This document shows positions 1 through 8,056 of a DNA stretch of 64,000 bases, piece by piece (the first letter of the stretch is position 1; each line of letters starts with the position of its first letter). Below the pieces are notes generated by a model. It had not been told where the DNA came from. It saw only the letters and a program-made list of their open reading frames with translations, and searched no databases. The position numbers were made by a program, and so were the translations under genes. The DNA comes from Brachybacterium faecium DSM 4810 (GTDB lineage: Bacteria; Actinomycetota; Actinomycetes; Actinomycetales; Dermabacteraceae), in assembly GCA_000023405.1 (NCBI GenBank), contig CP001643.1, positions 3,410,001 through 3,474,000 on the forward strand, in the 5' to 3' direction.

Positions 1-699
1 GACGATGTCGGCGTCGGACTCGTCGAGATCGATGTGGGCGGCGACGAGCGCGGCGAACTGGTCCAGCGCCGCTTCGAGATCCTCGGCGAGCTCGTCGACC
101 AGTCCGATCTCGAGCGCCTGCTCGGCGTCGAGCTGCCGGTCGCGGGCGGGGTCCTCGAGGATCATCCGCACGGCGGCCTCGGCGCCGACCACGGACTGCA
201 GCAGCGTGGTGCCGCCCCAGCCGGGCAGGATGCCCAGCGAGGTCTCGGGCACCCCCAGCCCGCGCACCGCGGGGGCGGCGGTGCGCACATCGGCCATCAG
301 CGCGACCTCGAGACCGCCGCCGAGGGCGACGCCGTTGAGGTGGGCGAGCACCGGCACGGGGCTGGTGCGCACCCGCACCTGCAGGTCATGGGCGGCGCGG
401 GTCATCGCCGCGACGTTCCCTGCGGCGGCGGGGTCCGCGAACATCGACAGGTCCGCTCCGGCGAGGAACACCTTCCCGGTGCCGGTGAGCGCGATCGCCT
501 GGATCTCCCCCGCCTCCGCGCGGTCGAGCGCCGCGGCGATCGTGCCCGTGACGGCCTCGATCGAGCGGGGACCCAGGGTCGCGGGGCGGCGCTCCTCCCC
601 CTCCGGCGGGGCGAAGGTCAGCACCGCCACCGTGCCCAGGCCGGGATGCTCGCGCTCCTCGGTGAGGACTCGGGTGACGTGCTCGGTGTAGCTGCTCAT
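1..699 (-). CDS. Enoyl-CoA hydratase/isomerase-type protein, 3' end outside the window (probably FadB/FadJ-type alpha subunit)
   Basis: Crotonase-fold N-terminal part of a beta-oxidation enzyme; 233 codons are visible and the frame is still open at base 1. The crotonase signature is clear: the acyl-CoA/oxyanion stretch KVFLAGADLSMF, then NGVALGGGLEVALMADVRT, then the PETSLGILPGWGGTTLL stretch that is typical of the hydratase half of multifunctional alpha subunits. I therefore expect a 3-hydroxyacyl-CoA dehydrogenase domain beyond the edge, but this is not visible. ATG at 697-699 is the first good start. The 5' region carries a dyad at 755-774 that recurs before the thiolase operon, so co-regulation of fatty-acid oxidation is likely. 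The stand-alone hydratase alternative cannot be excluded. Confidence 0.85.
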   Translation of the reverse strand, partial: MSSYTEHVTRVLTEEREHPGLGTVAVLTFAPPEGEERRPATLGPRSIEAVTGTIAAALDRAEAGEIQAIALTGTGKVFLAGADLSMFADPAAAGNVAAMTRAAHDLQVRVRTSPVPVLAHLNGVALGGGLEVALMADVRTAAPAVRGLGVPETSLGILPGWGGTTLLQSVVGAEAAVRMILEDPARDRQLDAEQALEIGLVDELAEDLEAALDQFAALVAAHIDLDESDADIV

Positions 700-754
700 C
701 AGTGACCTTTCGCGAACTCTTCGTCGAGGGCGGGCGGCTCCCGCGCAATTGTCT

Positions 755-774
755 GATACTGCGGGTTTCAGATA
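755..774. promoter_or_regulatory. Candidate fatty-acid-oxidation operator, copy 1
   Basis: GATACTGCGGGTTTCAGATA lies 56-75 bases upstream of the enoyl-CoA hydratase start. Together with the flanking bases it forms a dyad: TCTGATAC (752-759 region) faces GTTTCAGA with one mismatch. The same 20-mer with only two changes occurs at 14091-14110 upstream of the thiolase/acyl-CoA dehydrogenase operon. Two occurrences next to two beta-oxidation loci point to a shared repressor, perhaps TetR or GntR family. The regulator gene is not identifiable in the window. Confidence 0.6.
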
Positions 775-829
775 GATCATGCCTCAGGTCGGCGGCGGGT
801 GTCCACCGCGCCGGGCACGGTCCCGCCCC

Positions 830-1636
830 TCAGACCAGCGCGACCCAGGCGCCCTCCTCGAGGGCCTGCCCGGTGTCGCGCAGCACCACGTGGCCGCCGC
901 CGTCGAGGTGCTCGGGGATCTCGAAGGGGAGCTCGGCGAGGAAGGCCTCGCCCGGAGAGGCGCCGGCCTGCTCGATGAGCTCGTCGAAGCGCGGGGTGAC
1001 GCGGTAGACGCGGGGGTGCTCGGTGCCGTCCTGCGCCACATAGGAGGCGCGGATCCAGCTGGGTGCCCAGTCCACGGCGCCCTCGCCGTGGTAGACGCCC
1101 TCGAGGGAGAGCAGGGCGTACTTGCTGCCCTCCGCGGGCTCCTCGGTGAGCGAGTTGGTCTCGAGCATCTCCGCGGTCGCGTCCCAGTCCATCGCCGTGA
1201 AGGTCACCTCGATCTCGCCCTCGAGGTGGCTGGAGCGCAGAGGGATGGTGCTGCCGAAGGGGACGGCGGCCTCGGGGCCGACGGGGGTCTCCTCGAGCAC
1301 CGTCGCTGACCCCTCGGGGGTCGTCACGCCGCCGGTCTCAAGAGCCGGGTCGCCCGGACCTGCGCTCCCGGAGGTCGCCTCCTCGGGATCCGCGCCGCCG
1401 GGGCTCGCACCTCCGGGCACATCGCCCGCGGGCTCCCCCGCCTCGCCGCCGGCGAGCGGGGCACCCTCGCCCTGCAGGGTGCGCACGCCGACGAAGCCGC
1501 CGACGCCGAGCACCAGGCCCGCGATCACGGAGAGGCAGCCGACGGTGACGTAGAAGGTGGTGCGCGGGCGTCGCGGGCGCACCACGCGGGTGGCGTCGGG
1601 GTCCGGCAGCGGGGCCGTGGGAGGCGTCTGGGGCAT
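830..1636 (-). CDS. Single-pass membrane protein with DUF4352-like extracytoplasmic domain
   Basis: About 268 residues. A short cytoplasmic N-terminus rich in Pro and Arg is followed by one hydrophobic segment (FYVTVGCLSVIAGLVLGVGG, roughly residues 26-48), then a Gly/Glu/Ala-rich linker of about 75 residues and a compact C-terminal domain. That domain (GEIEVTFTAMDW, then ALLSLEGVYHGEG) resembles the DUF4352/telomeric-repeat-factor-like immunoglobulin fold found in many actinobacterial lipoproteins. I chose the ATG at 1634-1636 (MPQTPP) because the upstream in-frame codons are unconserved-looking and have no ribosome site. Function is unknown; the domain assignment is by pattern only. Confidence 0.7.
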   Translation of the reverse strand: MPQTPPTAPLPDPDATRVVRPRRPRTTFYVTVGCLSVIAGLVLGVGGFVGVRTLQGEGAPLAGGEAGEPAGDVPGGASPGGADPEEATSGSAGPGDPALETGGVTTPEGSATVLEETPVGPEAAVPFGSTIPLRSSHLEGEIEVTFTAMDWDATAEMLETNSLTEEPAEGSKYALLSLEGVYHGEGAVDWAPSWIRASYVAQDGTEHPRVYRVTPRFDELIEQAGASPGEAFLAELPFEIPEHLDGGGHVVLRDTGQALEEGAWVALV

Positions 1637-1692
1637 GGCACGGTCACGGTAGCCCACCTGCACTGGTCAGCCCCGCCACCTGCACTGCTCGG

Positions 1693-1900
1693 CCCCGCGG
1701 TGCCCGGGGCGGTGGCGGCGAGGTCGACCTCGAGCGCGGTGACCGCGAGGGTGCCGTCGGTCCAGACGGCCCAGCTGAGGGTGTGCTCGCCGACGGCGGC
1801 CGGCTCCCGCCGAGCACGAGGGCGACGGAGGCCACCAGACCCGCGAGGCGCGGCGACCGTGGTCGGGCAGCGCGCGAGGCCCGGAGAGCGGCCCGGAGCC
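1693..1900 (-). pseudogene. Possible frameshifted remnant of a small membrane or lipoprotein gene
   Basis: Reading right to left, a membrane-type segment LAGLVASVALVLGG occupies 1806-1847 in one frame. A protein-like stretch (AAVGEHTLSWAVWTDGTLAV and on) follows at 1693-1809 in the next frame. The two join near 1806-1809, as expected if one base was lost or gained. Neither frame alone has a convincing start. The rest of 1637-1940 holds only the promoter of the next gene. Confidence 0.3.
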
Positions 1901-1905
1901 AGCCC

Positions 1906-1934
1906 TTGCATGCACAACCGAACGGTTGTAGATT
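1906..1934 (+). promoter_or_regulatory. Promoter of the ArsR/SRPBCC pair with an operator inside the spacer
   Basis: TTGCAT (1906-1911) and TAGATT (1929-1934) are separated by 17 bases. The spacer is almost filled by a perfect inverted repeat, ACAACCG-AA-CGGTTGT (1914-1929). Transcription would start at about 1941, which is the A of the ATG, so the message is probably leaderless. An autorepressor bound here would cover both promoter elements. This dyad is the kind bound by ArsR-type repressors placed next to SRPBCC genes; binding itself is inferred. Confidence 0.75.
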
Positions 1935-1940
1935 TTCGTC

Positions 1941-2387
1941 ATGCAGCGGATCGACGACGACCGGGCGGACGCCTGGTTCCATGCGCTCTCGGATCGCACG
2001 CGGCGGGACATCCTGCGGCGGGTGCTGCGACGCGAGGAGTCGGTCTCGTCCCTGGCCAGGAACTACCCGATGAGCCTCACGGCGGTGCAGAAGCACGTCG
2101 TGGTGCTCGAGCGGGCCGGCCTGCTCACCCGGCGCCGTCACGGCAGGGAGTCCCTCGCCCGTGGCGCCGCCGGCACCCTCCGCACCGCCTCCGCGATGCT
2201 CACCGAGCTGGAGCAGAGCCGACGCGAGCACATCGCCCGCATCGACGAGCTGCTCACGGCCGAGAAGGACCCGCATCGCGAGGACGACGGCGACGTCGAC
2301 CCCGCGGTCCGCGACCGCCCCTCCCGCCGGCCGGCACCACCCCCGCGACAGCGCGGCGCCCGGCCCGCGCCCCCACCCCAGGAGTGA
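1941..2387 (+). CDS. ArsR-family winged-helix transcriptional regulator
   Basis: A 148-residue regulator. Residues 10-75 form the winged helix (ALSDRTRRDILRRVL, then SLARNYPMSLTAVQKHVVVL as recognition helix region, then the wing at RRRHGRESL). The sequence lacks the Cys clusters of metal-sensing ArsR proteins, so it belongs to the group that pairs with SRPBCC/AHSA1 proteins. The tail from about residue 115 is acidic and then Pro/Arg-rich, probably disordered. The gene ends two bases before the SRPBCC start and is surely co-transcribed with it. Autoregulation through the palindrome at 1914-1929 is likely. Confidence 0.9.
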   Translation: MQRIDDDRADAWFHALSDRTRRDILRRVLRREESVSSLARNYPMSLTAVQKHVVVLERAGLLTRRRHGRESLARGAAGTLRTASAMLTELEQSRREHIARIDELLTAEKDPHREDDGDVDPAVRDRPSRRPAPPPRQRGARPAPPPQE

Positions 2388-2389
2388 CC

Positions 2390-2872
2390 ATGCCCGTCAC
2401 CGACATCAGCCGCGACCTCGACTCCCTGACCCTCACGATCACCGCCCGGTTCGCCGCACCGGTGGAGCGGATCTGGCAGATCTACGCCGACCCGCGCCAA
2501 CTCGAGAAGGTGTGGGGGCCGCGCGAGTACCCGGCCACCGTGGTCGATCACGACCTCACCCCCGGCGGCCGGGTCACCTATTACATGACCGGCCCGGAGG
2601 GGGATCGCCACTACGGGTACTGGTCGGTGCTCGAGGTGGACGAGCCCCGCTCCTTCACCGTCGAGGACGGCTTCGCCCACGAGGACTTCCGACCGAACAC
2701 CGAGCTGCCGGCCTCGACCAGCGTCACCACCCTCACCCCGCAGGACGGCGGCACCCGCGCCGTGTACGTCACCACGTACGGGGACCGCGAGAGCCTGCAG
2801 ACCGTGCTCGACATGGGGGTGGAGGAGGGCTCGCGCTCGGCGATCGATCAGATCGACGAGCTCGTCGCCTGA
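2390..2872 (+). CDS. SRPBCC (AHSA1-type) START-like domain protein
   Basis: A 160-residue protein made of one SRPBCC/AHSA1 domain: the start (ITARFAAPVERIWQIYADPR), the central WGPREYPATVV motif and the C-terminal helix all fit. Such proteins form a hydrophobic cavity that binds small lipophilic ligands; the ligand is unknown. The ATG at 2390 sits just behind AGGAG (2379-2383), two bases after the stop of the ArsR gene, so the two are translationally linked. The 3' end overlaps the convergent gene below by 25 bases. Confidence 0.88.
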   Translation: MPVTDISRDLDSLTLTITARFAAPVERIWQIYADPRQLEKVWGPREYPATVVDHDLTPGGRVTYYMTGPEGDRHYGYWSVLEVDEPRSFTVEDGFAHEDFRPNTELPASTSVTTLTPQDGGTRAVYVTTYGDRESLQTVLDMGVEEGSRSAIDQIDELVA

Positions 2873-3186
2873 CCCGCCGGGAGGAGCTCCGGGACCGCGG
2901 CGGCCACGGCCTGGTCGCTGCGGTCCCCCTCCCCGAGCGCGGCCCGGACCCCGAAGAAGCCGGCGAGCGCGAGCAGCAGCACCAGCAGGAACAGCACGGC
3001 GGCGACGAGCGCGGGGGACGGCCCGGTGCCGCGACGCCGGGGTCCCGTCGGCCGCGGGGCCTCCCCGGAGGATGCCGAGCCGTGCTCGGAGGGTGCCGGG
3101 TCGTTCTCGGCATGCGTCGAGTCGTCGCCGGTGCGGTCCGGGTCCTGCGGGTCGGTGGGTGGCGGTGGCGGGGTCATGGGCGGCAT
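2848..3186 (-). CDS. Small single-pass membrane protein of unknown function
   Basis: About 112 residues: a Pro/Asp/Glu-rich N-terminal half likely disordered in the cytoplasm, a basic patch RRRGTG, one strong transmembrane helix (ALVAAVLFLLVLLLALAGFF) and a short tail. There is no recognisable domain. The start is ambiguous between ATG 3184-3186 (MPPM) and ATG 3175-3177; an AAAGGA lies rather far upstream. It runs head-on into the SRPBCC gene and overlaps its last 25 bases, so its real end or even its existence is less sure than for its neighbours. Confidence 0.5.
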   Translation of the reverse strand: MPPMTPPPPPTDPQDPDRTGDDSTHAENDPAPSEHGSASSGEAPRPTGPRRRGTGPSPALVAAVLFLLVLLLALAGFFGVRAALGEGDRSDQAVAAAVPELLPAGQATSSSI

Positions 3187-3346
3187 CCGGCCCGTGCGGG
3201 CCGTGGTCCTTTCACGAGTCGGTCCCGCCGGCGCACGGCGGTCGGGGAGCACGCTATCGGAGTGCGGACCGCCCGGGCTCCGTGCGCGGCCGACATACCC
3301 GGCGGCGGGGCCGACGCGACCGGCCCCGCAGGAGTACTGTGCTCCC

Positions 3347-4021
3347 GTGATCTCGCTCGACAACCCCGCCTGGTCCTCGCTGAGCGGGGCCCACCGCTGC
3401 CTCGCGGAGGGCAACGAGCACGTGCTGCGCTATCCCGCGGACGTCTCCCCCTTCGTCGGGGTGCGGGACTGGGAGCATCCGGAGGTGTGGGACGCGATCC
3501 TCGACGTGTTCGGCCACGGTGCCGAGGTGAGCGTCTCCCACGCCGAGCCGCTGCTGCCCGAGGGCTGGACCCCGGTGTTCTCGATCCCCGGCGTGCAGCT
3601 GGTCCAGACCGACCGCCTCGTCCCCCGCCCCGAGCCGGAGGCGGTCGAGCTGGGTGCGGCCGACAGCGCCGAGATGCTCGCTCTGGTGGAGCGGACCCGG
3701 CCGGGCCCGTTCCACCGCCGCACCCATGAGATGGGCCGGTACGTGGGGATCCGCCGGGAGGGCCGGCTGATCGCGATGGCCGGCGAGCGGCTCCACCCGG
3801 CGGGGTGGACCGAGATCAGCGCCGTCGCGGTCGATGAGCAGCACCGCCGCCAGGGCCTCGCCTCGCGCCTGGTGCTGGACGTCGCCTTCCACGTCCAGCA
3901 GCGGGGCGACCGGGCGCTGCTGCACGCCTCGGCCGGGAACACGGCGGCGATCGCCGGCTACGAGAAGCTCGGCTTCGCCCTCCGGCGCCGTCTCACCTTC
4001 GGGGCCGTCCGCACTCCGTGA
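3347..4021 (+). CDS. GNAT-family N-acetyltransferase (FR47-like)
   Basis: About 224 residues. The C-terminal half holds the acetyl-CoA-binding core: ISAVAVDEQHRRQGLASRLV contains the R/Q-x-x-G-x-A/G pyrophosphate loop, and ALLHASAGNTAAIAGYEKLG is the usual beta5-alpha4 element of FR47-like acetyltransferases. The N-terminal half is less conserved and may help select the substrate, which is unknown. I chose GTG at 3347. It has GGAG upstream, and also a TACTGT (3335-3340) placed exactly six bases before it, so the transcript may be leaderless. Confidence 0.85.
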   Translation: MISLDNPAWSSLSGAHRCLAEGNEHVLRYPADVSPFVGVRDWEHPEVWDAILDVFGHGAEVSVSHAEPLLPEGWTPVFSIPGVQLVQTDRLVPRPEPEAVELGAADSAEMLALVERTRPGPFHRRTHEMGRYVGIRREGRLIAMAGERLHPAGWTEISAVAVDEQHRRQGLASRLVLDVAFHVQQRGDRALLHASAGNTAAIAGYEKLGFALRRRLTFGAVRTP

Positions 4022-4030
4022 CGGCCCGGC

Positions 4031-4549
4031 TCAGAGGCCCAGCGCGCCCGGCGTGCAGGTCTCGGCGTCGATCAGCGCTCCGCGCAGCGAGAGGCGCCCC
4101 TGCTCGTCGAGCACCAGCTCGGTGCCGTGGTCGTCCTGCGTGCTGACGCTGTGGAGGGCCCCGGAGCGCGAAGGGGCGCCGAGATCCTCGAAGCCGTGCT
4201 CGCTCAGCACCGGGTCCAGCTGCGCGGCGAGATCGTCCCAGCCCTGATCGCCGGAGACTCCCTCCAGCGGGTCTCCGGCATTCCACACGCCCGGGGAGTA
4301 CAGGCAGGCGCCGCCCTCCTCCTCCACGCTGCGCTGGTTCTCCTGCAGGGTCCATTCCTGGCCGGAGAGCTCGGCGGTGAGGGCCTCGGCCACGGCGTCG
4401 TAGTGGGCGACGGCCTCCTCGGCCGGCAGCGGGTCGCCTCCCCCTCCGCAGCCCGCGGTGAGCAGGAGGATCGCGCCCAGCACCCCGCTGCGAGCCGTCC
4501 ACGCCGGCCTGCGCGCCCCCTCTGCACGCCGTGCGCCGGTCCGCTCCAT
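4031..4549 (-). CDS. Secreted lipoprotein of unknown function
   Basis: 172 residues. A basic N-terminus and a hydrophobic stretch end in the lipobox LLTAGC, so the mature protein should be lipid-anchored at the outer face of the membrane. The mature part is acidic, with two cysteines (ACLYSPG and ETCTPG) that could form a disulfide. No family is recognised. ATG at 4547-4549 was preferred over the GTG nine bases upstream because GGGAG is at proper distance only for the ATG. It may be in the same transcription unit as the next upstream lipoprotein (4680-5537), which reads the same way. Confidence 0.75.
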   Translation of the reverse strand: MERTGARRAEGARRPAWTARSGVLGAILLLTAGCGGGGDPLPAEEAVAHYDAVAEALTAELSGQEWTLQENQRSVEEEGGACLYSPGVWNAGDPLEGVSGDQGWDDLAAQLDPVLSEHGFEDLGAPSRSGALHSVSTQDDHGTELVLDEQGRLSLRGALIDAETCTPGALGL

Positions 4550-4679
4550 GCTCTCCACTCCCCCGTCGTCCGCAACCCCTGCAGGTGGCCCGCGCGCGGG
4601 CCCTTTCCTCGGTATTGTGCATGACGCGGGTCTCCCGGGGAGCGGAGACGGACGAAGATCGCCCGCACCGGGCCGCGCC

Positions 4680-5537
4680 TCACCCCTGGGGCAGCTGGGT
4701 GAACAGGTAGGCGGCGCGGTCGCCGTCGTAGCCGTGCTGGGCGGTGGCGTACCAGCTGCCGTCCCCGCCGCCGTCCGGCGTGCCGGTGAGCTCGCACTGC
4801 CCGTGCTCGCCGCCGTCGGCCACCTCGCAGTCCACGGTGAGCTCCTCGGGCAGCTCTCCGTCGTTCGCGTAGCCGAGCATCACGGCGCTGGTCGCGGCGT
4901 CGGCGAGGTCCTCGTCGGTGACGGCGGAGACGTCCTCGGTGCCGAGGGTCTGCAGGCCGACGGGGGCGCCGGCCGCGACAGGGAGCTCGGCTCCCTCCAT
5001 CTGCCCCTCCGTCTCGGTCACGCCGAAGAGCAGGGCGGTGTTGCCGAAGCCGGTGTGGACCAGGCGCACCTCGGCGCTGCGTTCGCCGTCGGAGCCGTCC
5101 ATGGCGGTGAAGGTGCAGTGCGCGGCGTCCCCGTCGAGCACGGCCACGCCCTCGCACTGCGGGTCCGCGCCGGCGAGGAACTCGGAGCCCTCGATCTCCT
5201 CGGCGCTCATCTCGTGCACGGCCTGGTCGCCGTGGAGGGTGACCATGGCGAGGTAGGAGGAGGGGCTCTCCGGGGCGAAGGGCTGCGTCGAGATCGTCCC
5301 GGCCCACTCCTCGGGCAGGGTCGCACCGCTCTCCTCGCCCTGCGTCGCGGCACGGACGTCGGACTGCGCACCCGTGGCGGCGTGCGAGCCGCCGGCCTGC
5401 GAGTCGTCCGCCGGCGCGGACCCGCCGGAATCCGTCCCGGCGCCGCATCCGGCCACGAGCGCGGCGGTGGCGCCGAGCGCGAGCAGCTGCGCTCCATGGC
5501 GGGCGATCCGGTGGCGGACGGTCCTGGTGGTGTGCAT
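4680..5537 (-). CDS. Secreted lipoprotein of unknown function
   Basis: 285 residues with a typical signal (RRTV/HRIARHG, hydrophobic [13 protein letters not shown]) and lipobox LVAGC. The mature part begins with a Gly/Ser/Asp-rich linker and is strongly acidic. Two repeated-looking segments (around [20 protein letters not shown] and [19 protein letters not shown]) resemble DUF4333/DUF4878-like small beta domains with paired cysteines, but I do not assign a family. ATG at 5535-5537 has AAGGAA at the right distance. A longer open frame upstream starts inside the promoter region and was not used. Confidence 0.75.
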   Translation of the reverse strand: MHTTRTVRHRIARHGAQLLALGATAALVAGCGAGTDSGGSAPADDSQAGGSHAATGAQSDVRAATQGEESGATLPEEWAGTISTQPFAPESPSSYLAMVTLHGDQAVHEMSAEEIEGSEFLAGADPQCEGVAVLDGDAAHCTFTAMDGSDGERSAEVRLVHTGFGNTALLFGVTETEGQMEGAELPVAAGAPVGLQTLGTEDVSAVTDEDLADAATSAVMLGYANDGELPEELTVDCEVADGGEHGQCELTGTPDGGGDGSWYATAQHGYDGDRAAYLFTQLPQG

Positions 5538-5746
5538 GGTGCGTTCCTTCCCCTGGGGTGCGGCCGACGGGTCGGGTCGTGCTCCTGCGCGGAGCCGGGA
5601 GGGTGACCGCACGAGGGACTTTACGGTTTCTTGACCATGAGCGCCACCCGCCTTTACATACTCTCCCCATTCGGGCCGGAGCACCGGCTGCGCGACCCCG
5701 CCGCCCCGGCGAGGAGGCCTCGAGCGGATGCCGCCGTGCCAGCGGC

Positions 5747-5752
5747 TACGGT
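5747..5752 (+). promoter_or_regulatory. -10 element giving a leaderless message for the Cds1-like gene
   Basis: TACGGT ends six bases before the ATG at 5759, which puts the predicted first transcribed base on the start codon. A TTGACC about 115 bases upstream belongs to a different possible start site in the divergent region between 5537 and 5759. Confidence 0.6.
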
Positions 5753-5758
5753 CATGGC

Positions 5759-6874
5759 ATGAAGCAGAACGCGACGTGGCCGGAACCCCTGCAGGACGTG
5801 GACCGCAGCGATGATGCGCTGCGCGCCTGGGTCGCGGAGCGGATCCACCGGCTCGATGCCGACGGCCGCCGCAGCGCCGATACGCACCTGGTGCGGCTCG
5901 CCCTGCCCACGAGCTGGGACATCGAGCTCTACCTCAAGGACGAGTCGACGCACGCCTCGGGCAGCCTGAAGCACCGCCTGGCCCGCTCGCTGTTCCTGTT
6001 CGCGCTGGTCAACGGGCAGCTGCGTCCCGGCATGCCGGTGATCGAGGCCTCCTCGGGCTCCACCGCGGTGAGCGAGGCGCATGTGGCACGGATGCTCGAC
6101 ATCCCCTTCATCGCGGTCATCCCCCGCGGCACCAGCACCCGCAAGATCGCGCTGATCGAGGCGGCCGGCGGCACCTGTCACGTGGTCGACGGCGCCGCGG
6201 ACATGAGCCGCGCCGCGCAGCACCTCGCCGAGGAGCGCGGCGGGCTGTTCCTGGACCAGTTCACCCATGCCGAGCGGGCCACGGACTGGCGGGGCAACAA
6301 CTCGATCGCCGTCAGCGCGCTGTCCCAGATGGAGCTCGAGCCGCATCCGGTGCCGCGCTGGATCGTGGTGGGCGCCGGCACCGGCGGGACGAGTGCGACC
6401 TTCGGCCGCCTGCTGCGATACCGCCGCCTGCCCACCTCGCTGTGCGTCGCCGACGTGGAGAACTCCGCATTCTTCGACGGGTGGGTGCAGGGCGACCTCA
6501 CGGTGACCACCGAGCACGGCTCGCGCATCGAGGGGATCGGACGCCCGCAGGTCGAGCCGAGCTTCGTGCCCGGGGTCGTGGACCGCATGATCTCCGTGCC
6601 GGACGCCGCCTCGGTCGCCGGCGCACGCTACCTCTCCGAGCGCCTGGGCCGGCGGGTCGGCGCCTCGACCGGCACGAACCTGGTCGCGGCGGCCCAGCTC
6701 ATCGCGCGGATGCGCGAGCGCGGCGAGACCGGCTCGGTGCTCACGCTGCTGTGCGACCCCGGGGACCGCTACTCCGACACCTACTTCGACGACGCCTGGG
6801 TCGCCGAACAGGGCTGGGAGCTGGATCCCTGGCGCGAGGCGCTCGAGCGGATGCTGCCGCTGGGGGTGCGCTGA
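5759..6874 (+). CDS. PLP-dependent cysteine synthase-family enzyme, Cds1-like L-cysteine desulfhydrase
   Basis: 371 residues, fold-type II PLP enzyme. The Schiff-base lysine is K71 in [10 protein letters not shown]; the substrate-binding loop is [12 protein letters not shown]; the phosphate-binding glycine loop is [11 protein letters not shown]. The overall arrangement, with a longer N-terminus and the [12 protein letters not shown] tail, matches the group containing mycobacterial Cds1, which splits L-cysteine into pyruvate, sulfide and ammonia, rather than classical CysK. The reaction is assigned by family resemblance. There is no partner gene: both neighbours read independently. The transcript is probably leaderless. 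Confidence 0.85.
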   Translation: MKQNATWPEPLQDVDRSDDALRAWVAERIHRLDADGRRSADTHLVRLALPTSWDIELYLKDESTHASGSLKHRLARSLFLFALVNGQLRPGMPVIEASSGSTAVSEAHVARMLDIPFIAVIPRGTSTRKIALIEAAGGTCHVVDGAADMSRAAQHLAEERGGLFLDQFTHAERATDWRGNNSIAVSALSQMELEPHPVPRWIVVGAGTGGTSATFGRLLRYRRLPTSLCVADVENSAFFDGWVQGDLTVTTEHGSRIEGIGRPQVEPSFVPGVVDRMISVPDAASVAGARYLSERLGRRVGASTGTNLVAAAQLIARMRERGETGSVLTLLCDPGDRYSDTYFDDAWVAEQGWELDPWREALERMLPLGVR

Positions 6875-6914
6875 GCGCCCGTCGGCCGCGATTCCCGAGC
6901 GACGGTCTCTCCGG

Positions 6915-6933
6915 TTAGGCCAGCCTTGCCTAA
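6915..6933 (+). promoter_or_regulatory. DtxR/IdeR iron box
   Basis: TTAGGCCAGCCTTGCCTAA is a near-ideal 19-bp iron box (family consensus TTAGGTTAGSCTAACCTAA). It overlaps a good promoter: TTGCCT at 6926-6931, 18 bases, then TACCGT at 6950-6955. Iron-loaded DtxR bound here would block RNA polymerase, so the downstream genes should be expressed when iron is scarce. Confidence 0.85.
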
Positions 6934-7025
6934 GCGGTCCTGCTCTGCGTACCGTGTGGCCCGGCCGTGCCGGCCCTCCGCCGGCAGCGTGCCGCCCGCC
7001 GTCGTCCCGACCCCTGAGGAGCATC

Positions 7026-7418
7026 GTGATCGCTCGCACCCCCCGCCACCTCCTGATCGGCGACGAGCAGGACGTGTCGCTGCTGCGCATGGTGCTCGCC
7101 TCCTTCCCGGAGGATGCCGTCGGCGAGCTGCTGCTCGAGCTGCCGAACCCGGAGTGCCCGCCGATCCCGGCGCCAGACGGCATCGCGCTGCGCCCCCTCC
7201 CCCGCGCCGTCGGAGCACCGCCCGGGGTGCGGGCGTGCATGGCGCTCGGGGCGTGGATCGACGAGTGGGTGCTCGACGAGCACGCCTCGGCGAAGGGGCA
7301 TGCGATCTTCGTGGGGATGGCCGGGAACCCCTTCGTGGAGCGGTGGTGCGAGGCGATGCTCGGACATCATCCGCAGCTCCACCTGCACCGGCCCTGGCGC
7401 GCCAGCGCACCGCAGTGA
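7026..7418 (+). CDS. SIP-domain protein (stand-alone C-terminal domain of siderophore-interacting proteins)
   Basis: 130 residues. The opening HLLIGDEQDVSLLRMVLASF is the GDE motif of the C-terminal NAD(P)H-binding half of siderophore-interacting ferric reductases of the ViuB type; the FAD-binding N-terminal half is absent. The end (GHAIFVGMAGNPFVERWCEAML) corresponds to the family's last strand and helix. Such short SIP proteins accompany siderophore uptake and may help release iron from the imported chelate. GTG at 7026 has GAGGAG upstream. The iron box at 6915-6933 makes it iron-repressed. A 188-base gap separates it from the next gene. Confidence 0.75.
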   Translation: MIARTPRHLLIGDEQDVSLLRMVLASFPEDAVGELLLELPNPECPPIPAPDGIALRPLPRAVGAPPGVRACMALGAWIDEWVLDEHASAKGHAIFVGMAGNPFVERWCEAMLGHHPQLHLHRPWRASAPQ

Positions 7419-7606
7419 CCTGCAGCGGTCCGACGGCCCGACGCCCCGCGCCGCGCCGCTCTGCATGCCACCGCCCGTCACGGCACGTCGCTGCGCGCCA
7501 CTGCCCTTCGCCCTCCACCCCCGCGGACCCCTTTGGTCCCGCACGCCCCGGCGCGCCGGGGCGAGGATGGTGGGCGCCCCCACCCGTCTCATCTCTGGAG
7601 GACTCG

Positions 7607-7891
7607 ATGACCGTCGTCAAGATCAACCGCCTCGCCGTGCCCGAGGGGCAGGAGGCGGAGCTCGAGAAGCGCTTCGCCGCGCGCAAGCACTCCGTCGACC
7701 AGGCGCCCGGCTTCGAGGGCTTCGAGCTGCTGCGCCCCGTCGGCGGCGAGGACCGCTACTTCGTGGTCACCCGCTGGGCCGACGAGGAGAGCTTCCGGAC
7801 GTGGGCGGCGCAGCGCACGCCGCGGGATCCGTCGACCACGGTCTCGAGCGCCGAGGGGATCCTGGAGTTCGAGGTCGTGGACCTGGACTGA
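7607..7891 (+). CDS. MhuD/IsdG-like antibiotic-biosynthesis-monooxygenase-fold protein
   Basis: 94 residues, a single ABM ferredoxin-like domain very close to mycobacterial MhuD in the first two thirds: VKIN with N7, ELEKRF, PGFEGFELLRPVGGEDRYFVVT, and W66. Members with the full site degrade heme to release iron. Oddly, the loop that in MhuD carries the heme-ligating His75 is shortened and has no histidine here (AAQRTPRDPSTTVSS). The protein may therefore bind heme differently, do another job, or contain a compensated frameshift. RBS GGAGG precedes the ATG at 7607. The iron-regulated neighbour supports an iron-scavenging role. Confidence 0.8.
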   Translation: MTVVKINRLAVPEGQEAELEKRFAARKHSVDQAPGFEGFELLRPVGGEDRYFVVTRWADEESFRTWAAQRTPRDPSTTVSSAEGILEFEVVDLD

Positions 7892-7965
7892 GATCCACAC
7901 CTCGCCCGGGCACCGGCAGAACGGACATAAAGGGCGTCTGACCTGCAGGGAGCTGGCGTCCGGAG

Positions 7966-7993
7966 TGGACATCGGACGTCCCGGCGCTACAGT
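7966..7993 (+). promoter_or_regulatory. Promoter of the M66 protease gene
   Basis: TGGACA (7966-7971), 16 bases, TACAGT (7988-7993). Predicted start of transcription is near 8000, giving a leader of about 57 bases. Confidence 0.55.
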
Positions 7994-8056
7994 GTGCCAT
8001 TGCGCCCGCCCCGGCGGCGGGAGGCCTCTCCCTCTCCCCTCGTCGAGGATTTCTTC

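Noticed and set aside
2161-3729. Long plus frame running through the SRPBCC gene and beyond
   Set aside because: Pro/Arg-rich shadow; real genes in this stretch use other frames with ribosome sites and domains.
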